In this document: piece after piece, positions 8,523 to 18,219 of the stretch
Numbering within the stretch: the first letter of the stretch is position 1
Layout: each line of letters starts with the position of its first letter
From: Echria macrotheca
Taxonomy: Eukaryota > Ascomycota > Sordariomycetes > Sordariales > Schizotheciaceae
NCBI GenBank assembly: GCA_030411725.1
Contig: MU839827.1
Location: 1,426,001 to 1,490,000 of the forward strand
DNA length: 64,000 nt
Reading direction: 5' to 3'
Program-made: the position numbers and the translations under genes
The notes under the pieces: model-generated
What the model was told of the DNA's origin: nothing
The model's database searches: none
The model's input: the letters and a program-made list of their open reading frames with translations, nothing else

Positions 8523-11500
8523 TTCGACTGGTTCTAGGAATTTGGGAGGTTCGCAATCCGGGGACCGGAAATGTCGCTCGTCAAGGGTATCACCAGCAGG
8601 AAGCCCTGACTTGTCGATCCTCTCGGGTGACCAGTGCCCCGCAGGTTCGGTTCGATCGATTGACGGCCACCAATGTAGGTGCAGCGACGGGTTGAAGTTG
8701 CAACGACACTTCGGTGCTCGCCAGCGCAAGGGGAATCGCAGCGACGCTCGTGAGGGTTGGTCCGATATCGTCGTGGTGCACGACGTGGTGAGGTGCTGAG
8801 ACCGGCAGGGCTCGTCTCGCTGTCCTACAGCAAGCCGGCCAGATGTATCCAGCTACCTGAGACCGATCGACTTATTAGAGGCCGGAGCTCGCGGGGAATT
8901 GTGGTCACGATGGATCCATCCAGCGGAGGACGGGACGGTGGAGAGGGCAGTACTGCAATAGAAGGAGTTCAGATAATTAAAAACGGCTGGTCTGATAGTT
9001 AGCCAAGGACCGGACGGCGAAGGAGGCGGTGGCAGCGGCAGAGACAAAACAGTTCGAGATGAAAAATGCATCAGGTGCAGGAGCCGTTCAGAAAAGCGAC
9101 AGCAGCATCAGAGTCGGGTCGATAGCAGAGCAAGTATTATTATTACCTCCCTGCAGCTCACCACCCCCCCTTGAGCTCCTCAGAGGCCGTTTCTTGGCGG
9201 GTTTGGTAGCGTGCCGTCAGCTTTCAGTTCCGCTCCAGGCGCATGCAAGTACTGTGGTCTGTGGTCTTCAGGTAAATTGCTGCAGACGCTGCAAACCCGG
9301 TACAAGCGATGGGCCCGTGGCGGCGTCGACCAGGGGTTCTCTGCCTCTTCCCTGAAATCACGCTAGTGCGTGGAAGTGGCCCCGACGCAGCATTCCGCCC
9401 ACATGGTTTTCCTTCTGCCAGTGTTGGAAAGCGAGGATCGCAACCTGCAAGCTCGTCTGCCCTCCAGACGGAACCGCAGAAGCATTTCTTTTCTGGACGA
9501 TTCCCCCTTTTGCACGCCTTTTGCACGGCACCGCAGCCCCTGGAGGCTGGACGAGCTCGTCTTCCACATCATACAGATGCTACCGTTGGCGCCACAGATG
9601 ATACGCTGAAAAGCTGAAGCGATCCAATCGTGGAGGAGCCGGTTGGTCGCCTCTTGGTGCTTTGAGCACGGCCGATCCTGTTGCTGCTCCATGCGACGAA
9701 ACAGTGTGACGTCCCGTCTGTGGCCCGCGATTTGAATTCCCCAACCTGACGAAGCCGACCTTTTGCATTATTATTACGGCCTGCTCTACCTACTACTACC
9801 TGGACAAAAAGCAACCCTCGCGCAGGACGGCAGGTAAAAGCAGCAGATGGACGCGCAGAAATTCGCTATCGAAGTGCTTGTTGTGTTTTGGCACTAGCGA
9901 TTCGACTTGACAAGCCCGCCCAAGCAGGCGTGCTTGAATCCCCTCGGCGTTGGAGGACTTCCAAGTTCGTCGCCCTCCCCCCTTTCCAGTGCTTTTGAAT
10001 CCACGCGATAATAAACCCTGCCACGCCCACGGTTTCCGCCTGGTGAGTTACGACCTGTCGATAACGAGGCGGGGGCAACGCATGTCCAATGACGCACCCG
10101 GCTCTGCACGCCGGCGACGTCGCTCATCGCAGGGTTCGCAGATGCATCAACTAGTGGAGCACAGACGCACCTCCCCTTGGTGTTGTTTTGCTGACCCTCG
10201 AGGTGGTGTTGGCGGAAGCCGTGGGCCGGCGAGCCTCGCTATGCAGCCCGGCCATCTCCAAACACCTCTGTGCGCAGAGCTTGCATGCTGGTTGGGAGAG
10301 ATGTGGGAGGAACACGAACGAAGCAATGCAAGGCATGCTCGACGTCGTTTGACTGGCTGCTAGCCATGTGGTTTCTGCCCGCCATCACGAGCTGTGCGAT
10401 CCGTGGGTGGAACTAGCGGCATTACACAACGTCCCCGCCGTGGCCCGCCGGCTCAAGATGCCCAGCGCGTCCGGCTCTTAGAGAGCAGGTGTCTAAGGCT
10501 CCGCCCGGGCAACACGAGGACGTCTTTCCAAAATACTCATGTCGATCGGTCGGCCATGGTGGGCCTCTGAAGTTTCTGTAGGTAGGGGTCTGCTCCGGGA
10601 TGACATCTGACGGGATGAAGTCCTACTTGAACGTAGCGTTGACACCATTGCCGCCACCCCCAATCGATCCCGCTCTGTGAGGCCGATTTGACAGGAGAAA
10701 AAGAAACGTCGTTCTATGCAACGCAATTGCAGCGGGGCATGTCACGATTACTGCACTATGGTCGGCTCGCGCCTCCTTGACTCCACGTCTATTGCGATTC
10801 GCAACCCGCCAGAAGGGAGAAACTCTCGGAGAATCTTAGCCGTCGCCAGCCACTCATGGCCTGATCTGGCGCTCTGAGCTTCGTGATGGACGAGACATGC
10901 GTGGCTCGGCAAAGCGGTCCTAGAGACACCACGATCTGGGGCTGAGGGCAGCCAACGGGAAGGGTGGTCAGGTCTCAGGGCCAACGATCTCCCTGTGCGG
11001 CGTGCGCAAAATGCTTGCCATAATTCTCTAGGCAGTTTAGAGTTAGAAATACCGGCTATCGATACACTTGGTCGGCTTGGTAGCGTTGGCACGGCCCGAC
11101 GAGTCCCAATCAGATGGCTTCGTCCACGGACTGAAAGCGGTCTGTTCGCTATCCGCTCTGTGCTGGTGTTTGGTACGCCCATCTTCGGCCCCGCTCAGCC
11201 CGGCAGTTCGGGGATCACCAAGCCGATGGAACGTGGCTAGCCTGCCTCCGGAGCGCGGACGTCACCCGGCCGTCTCTCAGCAGCGTGCCACATCGGTCCG
11301 GATCCTGCCCTTTGGTAGGGCTGACAACGAAGGGATACCAATATGCGAATCCGCCTCGACAACACCAATGATATTGTCTTTTCATGCAAGAGAATGGCTT
11401 TGTGGAACATTCTTGCCCCATGCATCCTTCAGATATATCTTTCAATTGATTAAATTTCAAAACGAACCTACGAGGAACTGAGCGCCAACATGGCTTCTAG

Positions 11501-12272
11501 GTCTAGAGAGATTGCCAACGGAAGCAGACGGGTTGACACGCGGGCGCAATGTTTCGATCAGCCAGCCCCTTCTCCGGATGAATCGTGCCTGCGACATGCG
11601 CTCGCCGGTCGCTGGAAGTGATCGACTGGTTTCATAACCTTCCATGAACGACAAGCCACGTGCAGTCAATGCGCTCGATGTAACCGTGGAGGCGGTGTCG
11701 ATGGCGGGATCCGTCTCGGTGAGGTTGCCGTCTCGCGTTCCTACACTATCATCCTGTTATGGAGTCGTCTGGATATTCGCTCACCTTTCTCTGCAGCTCC
11801 CGCAGCACGAACTCTGACGTCTGCATCTCGCTGCTTATGTGGAAGTGCTAGAATTCAGTACTCCGTAGCTACATTTTCGTGTACAAACTGGTCTTGGGCA
11901 ACGTTGCAGAGGGACTTGAATGAGCACCCAGTCTGTGTGTTGAAAAGGTCGTTCAGGATGAAGCAATGAAAAACGATTCCTTACCAAGAGACATTTAGTT
12001 CTATCTCTTCAACTGAGTGGTCCTAACCCTGGCTCCTGCCCCATTCGGCATCATTGCCCGCAAACAACGTTTCTATTCGCTCACCCTTCGCTGCGCTGCG
12101 AAAAACTCGGGTGGGAAAAATCTGCAACTCCACAAAACCCTCAGTACAACTTTGATCTCTCCTTCCTTTCAAGTTGGCTTCCCTCTTCTTCCGGTGCCAA
12201 TTTCTTGCCAGGCCCTCTTTCCGACTCGCCAGCTTTTCACTCGGAACCCGCAAGCACCGTTATTCTTCCAAC
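8523..12272. other. Intergenic region of about 3.7 kb, no gene supported
   Basis: The left end is the promoter and leader of the minus-strand Gα gene. The right end (about 12000-12272) is a pyrimidine-rich leader before the spermidine synthase ATG. Between them only chance frames of 60-145 codons occur on both strands, without domain signatures or consistent splice signals. Confidence 0.55.
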
Positions 12273-13807
12273 ATGGGTGACATCACACACGCCACCATCC
12301 AGGGTGAGTCTCGCGTCTGTTACCCCTCCATCTGGCATCACAACCCCGCCATCCATCAACACCAGCCGCACATCTACACTTTCAACCGGCTTCCCGCTCA
12401 CTTACGCCACTGCACCGAACGATCACCTGAAACATGATTGAGATTCCTGAATCGCCATTGCGGCGCAGCATTCGATCGCCGTCCGGTTCAGATTTAGCCA
12501 TCTGAGCAGGGATCTAAACAGTCCTCTTAGAGATATCGGAACATTTTCTGTTCAACATGCTGCCGCATCGCTAGGAAGTGAGAATCTAGAACACTGCTAA
12601 CCGGCCGGTAAAACGCAGATGGATGGTTCCGCGAGATTTCGGACATGTGGCCTGGTAAGCTTCCGACCATCTTACAGGCGCTTGGGTGCTAATATACGAC
12701 GCAGGCCAGGCTATGACGCTCAAGGTCAAGAAGGTGCTCCACCATGAGAAGAGCAAGTATCAGGACGTCCTCATCTTTGAGTCGACCGACTATGGAAACG
12801 TCCTGGTCCTGGATAACGTGATCCAGTGCACCGAGCGCGATGAGTTCTCGTACCAGGAGATGATCACCCACCTGGCCATGAACTCGCACCCCAACCCGAA
12901 GAAGGTCCTCGTCATCGGTGGTGGTGATGGTGGTGTCCTCCGCGAGGTGGTCAAGCATGAGTGTATCGAGGAGGCCGTTCTCTGCGACATCGACGAGGTC
13001 AGTCAGCCGTGACGACGCCGAGCGCAGCATGATACTTACACCCCGCAGGCTGTCATCCGTCTGTCTAAACAGTATCTCCCCGGCATGGCCGTCAGCTACA
13101 ACCACCCCAAGGTCAAGGTTCACGTCGGTGACGGCTTCAAGTTCTTGGATGATTACAAGAATGAGTTCGACGTCATCATCACCGACTCATCTGACCCTGA
13201 GGGCCCGGCCGAGTCGCTCTTCCAGAAGCCGTACTTCCAGCTTCTTCATGGCGCCCTCCGCGAAGGCGGTGTTATCACGACCCAAGGTTGTACGTCTCCT
13301 TAACTTAGGAAAGTTGGAGTCCTGGGAGGGAGTGTAGCTCTGGGTCAGGCACTCAACGGCCTGTTTCTACACCTTACTCGTTCCCAGCCCCCTACCGAGC
13401 GGTAGTGACCCACTTCCACCTTTGCTTTTCTTGCTTTGTGTCACCCATCTCCTTTGTTAGCGCTGTTCGTAGTTCCATCTGTGTTGCCGCTCCTATGTCG
13501 AGAGCCAGAGCTAACGGGAGTGTTTATAGCCGAGAACCAATGGCTCCATCTGCCACTGATCACCAAGCTCAAGAAAGACTGCAAGGAGATCTTCCCCGTG
13601 GCTGAGTATGCCTATACCACGATCCCGACGTACCCATCGGGCCAGATCGGCTTCATGGTCTGCTGCAAGGACGCCAGCCGCAACGTCAAGGAGCCTCTGC
13701 GCAAGTGGAGCCCCGAGGAGGAGGCCAAGCTCTGCAAGTACTACAACTCAGAGATTCACAAGGCAAGCTTCATTCTGCCGACGTTTGCCAAGCAGGCTCT
13801 TCAATGA
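12273..13807 (+). CDS. spe-3: Spermidine synthase
   Basis: Five exons: 12273-12303, 12619-12654, 12705-12997, 13049-13289 and 13530-13807, giving 292 aa. It transfers the aminopropyl group of decarboxylated S-adenosylmethionine to putrescine, making spermidine. Family motifs appear in order: GWFREISDMWPGQAMTLKV, the YQDVLIFES strand, LDNVIQCTERDEFSYQEM, the nucleotide-binding VIGGGDGGVLREV, CDIDEAVI, DGFKFL, and TDSSDPEGPAESLF, which carries the catalytic Asp. The end is TIPTYPSGQIGFM. I chose the GTACGT donor at 13290, giving TQ-GS-ENQWLHL. The alternative at 13287 has a poor GTTGTA donor and drops one residue. The first intron (315 nt) and the fourth (240 nt) are long for this region, where most are 44-66 nt. 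The protein is cytosolic, and the gene converges on the omega-amidase gene 218 bp downstream. Confidence 0.95.
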
Positions 13808-14025
13808 GGCTACCATTTTTGGGCATGGCGTTGAAAATCGAAGGCCGGGATGATTCGGCCCCAGGGAACCTAGAATTTTGGCGGTATGCGGGACGCTGGA
13901 GTGGAAATACACTCTCCCAGGCCCATAGGCATACCAAGGATAGGACCAAATCACATACCAGCTTCTTCGCGCATGTTTTCTGTTGCTCGTGCGTGCTTTT
14001 GTTGCCCAGAAGTGATTATTGACTT

Positions 14026-15036
14026 TTAAGATCCCACCTTACCTACACTTACATCAGGATACACATCGAACCGTCGCTGGTCCCTCAGGGGAATACCCTT
14101 TCTTGCTTCCTCTATCCGTGCCCCGTCCAAGTCGGCGCTGACAATGGTTTCGCTGTCTTCGGCCTCCACCAAGACTTGCGCCATGGGATCCACCACCAAG
14201 CTGTGGCCCCAAGCGTGGTAGCTGGCACCCATGTCCCTGGCCGGACTGCACATGGCGACAAAGACTTGGTTATCCACGGCCCGGGCCTGGCCCAGTAGCC
14301 GCCAGTGCATGGGGCCGGTGGTCATGTTGAAGGCGCCCGGATAGATGAGGGCGAAGCAGCCCTTCCGGGCGGCGATCATGGCCAGCTCCGGGAAGCGGAT
14401 GTCGTAGCAGATGGCGACGGCGATGCGACCGTACTCGGTGAGATCCACGACCGTGACCTTATCTCCGGGCGAGAGCACATCCGACTCCTTGAACTTGATC
14501 TTGCCGGGTATGTCGATGTCGAAGAGGTGCACCTTGCGGTGGGTTGCCAGCAGCTCGCCGGCAGGGGAGAAAGTTAGGGATGTGTTGAAGTAGGTCTTTC
14601 CCGACTCTGTTGATAGCAGCTCTGGGATTGAGCCGCCGACTAGGTACACACCGTTGTCGCGGGCCATGCCGGCGAGGGCATGGAAGGATGGGGAGTCGGC
14701 GGCCGATGGCGGGGACGGCTGCAGTGGCTCGGCGTACGAGGGGAAGTAGTCGCAGCCGTAGGGCGAGTTGAAACACTCGGGCAGCACGACAATCTTTGCA
14801 CCGCTGGCGGCGGCCTCGCGCACGTTGTCGGCGGCGTGGGCGAGGTTCGCGGCCTTGTCGGTGCCGGACGCCAGCTGGATGCAGGCCAGCTTGACCGGCT
14901 GCTTGAGGAGGGGTGTATGCGTCGCCATCTTGCGCAGCGAGAGGACGCCGTGTGGTCGGATGAGTTGGTGCGGATCGGATCGTGCAAGGACGGAGCTCGT
15001 GAGGACGCGCAGTGTCCTCCAGGTTGCGCTTCGCAT
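14026..15036 (-). CDS. Omega-amidase / NIT2-type carbon-nitrogen hydrolase
   Basis: An intronless frame of 336 aa. It is a nitrilase-superfamily amidohydrolase with the catalytic triad in its usual contexts: Glu87 in LPECFNSPYG, Lys168 in THRKVHLFDID and Cys210 in ICYDIRFPE. The family's sequence pattern best fits NIT2/omega-amidase, which deamidates alpha-ketoglutaramate and alpha-ketosuccinamate arising from Gln/Asn transamination. Residues 1-36 precede an internal Met37 (MATHTPLLKQPVKLACIQL), where the conserved domain begins. The leader is rich in Arg/Ser/Thr and free of acidic residues until Asp21, resembling a mitochondrial presequence. Initiation at ATG 15036 would therefore give a mitochondrial form, and initiation at 14928 a 300-aa cytosolic form. 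The gene diverges from the AT-hook protein gene across 320 bp. The symbol is left blank because nit-2 names a different gene in Neurospora. Confidence 0.92.
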   Translation of the reverse strand: MRSATWRTLRVLTSSVLARSDPHQLIRPHGVLSLRKMATHTPLLKQPVKLACIQLASGTDKAANLAHAADNVREAAASGAKIVVLPECFNSPYGCDYFPSYAEPLQPSPPSAADSPSFHALAGMARDNGVYLVGGSIPELLSTESGKTYFNTSLTFSPAGELLATHRKVHLFDIDIPGKIKFKESDVLSPGDKVTVVDLTEYGRIAVAICYDIRFPELAMIAARKGCFALIYPGAFNMTTGPMHWRLLGQARAVDNQVFVAMCSPARDMGASYHAWGHSLVVDPMAQVLVEAEDSETIVSADLDGARIEEARKGIPLRDQRRFDVYPDVSVGKVGS

Positions 15037-15356
15037 TGCGGGATGGCGGATGGATAGTGGGCTGTCCTCGGGTTCTTTGGCGGATGGGTGGAGTTAAAAG
15101 ACGTTGGATGACAGCCAGGTTGGTGTGGGGTTTAGTGGGTCGGTCGGAGTAAACCACCAAGCCTCAGTGAGGGGTAGCTAACGCCACCACTAAACCCGAA
15201 CGCCCCTCCAGCGGCAGCTCCCGACTTAACAGCTCCGACGGAGAAGGAGCTCCAAGCAGACATCCAAGGCGGCTGCCACAAAACGAAAACAAGTCCCCGG
15301 GGGCGATTGCCTCGCAGGACCAGCAAACCGGATTAGACCTTGTCAGGATTGACACA
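15037..15356. promoter_or_regulatory. Shared divergent promoter region
   Basis: 320 bp separate the start codons of the minus-strand omega-amidase gene and the plus-strand AT-hook protein gene, so both promoters must lie here. I see no clear TATA box. Confidence 0.6.
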
Positions 15357-17456
15357 ATGGCCTCGTCACGATTCAACTTCAGCCAATGGGAGCTGGCTCT
15401 CCCGCAAGGCACGCCCAAGTCGTCGTCGTCGGCCATGAACTGGAGCGAGGGCAACCTGTACCGCAGCAAACGGGGGAAACTACGGAAGGCGAATCCCGCA
15501 CGTCAAAGGCAGAAGGAATACTTTGCCCAGGCCCGTCTACGTGCAAGCCAAAGGGAAGAAACGACACAGAGCCCCCGGCCGTCATGGTCCCTGGAAGACG
15601 CAGCTGCCAGTAGCAACGTACGTCCGAATCCGGGACGACCAAGCCCAAAATCACACCTGTTCCAAACGCCCGAAGAGTTTATGGCCGAGCAAGCAGCCAT
15701 CGCGAGGGGTGAAGTTGCAGCCCAGGAAGTTCCCCGAGTGTCCAGGGAGGATCTCGAAAGGCTTCTTCAGAAAGTACAGGTGCTAGCCGAACGACATCAG
15801 TCTCATCCTAGTCCGCCCTTATATGCGCGCGCAAGCCCGTTGCAAAGGTCTGCTGAGTCGCCTGGGAAATCGGGAACCTCCATTGTGGCGCACGATAGGC
15901 TTCTCCAGAAGGAACAGCGACGCAAACGCAAGGAGGAAGACCGGAGGCGTAAGCTGCACCGTCGCGATGTGAGAATTCAGGTCGGGAGTCAGGAGGTTGG
16001 GCTGGATCACAATTCGGCGCCTACGAACCAGCATCATGGTTATGATGTACAAGCACAAGATCAGCTACGATCGTCAACACACAGCTAGGAGCTGCCTAGA
16101 CGACGTCGATTGTCCTCCCATTCTTCTTCGCCCCGCAGACGCCCTTCTGGTAAACGACTGCGTCGGATGTCGACGGCATCGAGCCATTCTAGCCGCCAGG
16201 GACCTGTGATTTTTCAGCCTGTTCCGTTGCGGCGCGTGTCGAGTCATATCTATTCTCTCGGCGGTTTTGACTCGAGTGTCGAGGCCCAGGTTGGCCAGCC
16301 AGTTGTTCCGGTTCCCGAGTCTCAGCAGGCTGAGAATAACCTCTGGAGAACATGGCCGGGGTTTTCTGTTTCTGGGCACACCCTTGACATTACTAAGAAC
16401 TCAGAGGACATCGGTCTAACCCCTGGAGTTAGTGAGAGAGACCTCGCCGTTAGAGAGCCGTCACTTCCTCTCCTTGACAAGGGCACAGATACGGACCAGG
16501 TTCGCTGTCTCGAGCAGCGCCAAAAGAATACCTCGAGTTCCAGCGACTATTCACGGATACTGAATCGTTATGAAGCGCTCCTCAGCAAACTTAGGGAAGG
16601 GGTACCACCTGAATCCTCAACCTACCGAATCCCAGAGGAGCCCGCGCAATGTCATGACACAGGCCCGCCTGATAATGCGCCAGAGGTCTTTGCGGAAGAT
16701 GTCCCTGTGTCAGAAGCCTTGCCGCCCAAACCAGACAACGATGAGGCATGGAAAATGTTCGTGTTTGGCGATGGTGGTACGGACGATATTGCACAGGAGG
16801 TTTTTGACGAGGCCAGACACGACGCGGCTCGGACGCTTCAGCCATCTGAAGATCTATTCGGGGATTACGACACTGGGATGACTGCGGACATGGACAGCGT
16901 CATACCTGCCGTTGGCACAGAGTGTGTTCCTGAGGCGTCTGACTTTGGACTCTCGACAGCTTCGACGAGCCTTGAGGCTACTTTGGGCTCCTCAGCGGAA
17001 CCTCCTGGCATCACACCTAGTGCTCCCAGCACTGATCCCCAGCCGACCAGTCTTGACGTCGAGCCCCAGAGCCAGTTTTCCGATTTTGACTTTTCGGGTA
17101 TCGAGTTTGACAACATGATTCGTTCTGATGCAAACGACCCCAGTTTGCCTCCTACATCGGACGTGGGCCTGTCCATGGATTCGATGGTCGTCGAGGTACC
17201 CTCCGTGACGACGGCTAGCCAGCCCCAGTTCAAGTTTGCGCGGCCAAAGCCTTTCGTGGGGCGGATGCCGACACAACCCCAAGTTAATCCTGTTCGGCTC
17301 ACAAGGAACAAGGGCCGGCCGAAGAAGAGAGCTCTCGATGGGAGAGCAGATATCAGGGCACTTCCTAACTACAACGAAGACCCGATCGAGGAAGTCGAAG
17401 AGGATGTCGAACCAAATGCGCCTAAGGGGCTGTTTGGACCGTTGGAGGTTGCGTAG
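15357..17456 (+). CDS. Unknown nuclear-type protein with AT-hook-like motif
   Basis: Two collinear open frames, 15357-15968 and 16089-17456, lie in the same reading frame. Only the terminator at 16086-16088 separates them, and it falls inside a predicted 120-nt intron (GTGAGA donor at 15969, CTAG acceptor at 16088). Joined, they give 659 aa. The N-terminal third is basic with a possible coiled coil (REDLERLLQKVQVLAER, then LLQKEQRRKRKEEDRRRK). Past the intron comes an Arg/Ser tract, then a long acidic Ser/Thr/Pro region. Near the C-terminus is NKGRPKKR, an AT-hook-like core, followed by an acidic stretch ending GLFGPLEVA. There is no membrane segment. This points to a disordered nuclear, DNA-associated protein, but I do not recognise the family. 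The intron is the weak point: the donor is mediocre and the branch site unclear. If it is not spliced, two genes or a truncated protein would result. Confidence 0.7.
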
Positions 17457-18219
17457 GGTGTTGACCGAGATTTTCTCTTAGACTATAATGTATTGTTATG
17501 TAATCTAAGTTGGCCCGACCACTGCGTGGTTGACATTATCATTCTTCACGGTGGCAAGAAATATTACTCCCGTCTGTCTTGCTGTGATTCTCGAATCCTC
17601 ATGGTTGTAAGGGTGAAGATCTCATACCTTGGCATACAGACTTACCTACTGTACGGATTACACCGGCTTGAGTGAGATACTTGAAATTGGTGAATAGATG
17701 TTCTAGAGGGACCGAATGCTGTTGGGAGACTTGAGGTCAAATTCATCGTGTGAGATGCTGGCTGATTGGCTCGGCCCATGCCGCTGTCGTGACAGCGGTC
17801 TCTGGACAACGGCCCGTCGTGGCTGGCAACCAGAATGCAGGGGTAGACGGGACAACGGAACGAAATGATTGGCTGGTCGATCTGGGCCGGATCTCATTTC
17901 GTTTTTGAGACTTCTCGGACCTGCTCTTACCGTGCGTGCCCTGTTTTGTATTACTGATACTAGGATGTCATCTTTTTGAGATGGTCTCTTGAATATTTCA
18001 TTGTCGTGTTATCATCATCATTTTTGTGGTGGTTTCTGTTGTTGAGTCTCGAGCGTGGCCGAGAACCTTGACGATAACAACACGCTGCTGAGTGGGAAGG
18101 CGCGCTAAAAGGTGGGCTGATTGCTGGAAGCGCCACCACTTTTCTCATCGCGACAATCCCGGATGAAGACGACCAACAGCCAACAGGTCAGAACCTAAAC
18201 TCACCTGCAGTAAGAAGCG
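17457..18219. other. Intergenic stretch, promoter of the GH3 gene
   Basis: 763 bp with no coding frame of interest. The last 200 bp must carry the GH3 promoter. No TATA box stands out. Confidence 0.55.

Noticed and set aside
13287..13529. GTTGTA donor for intron 4 of spermidine synthase
   Set aside because: GTACGT at 13290 is a far better donor and restores the Gly of the TQG motif.
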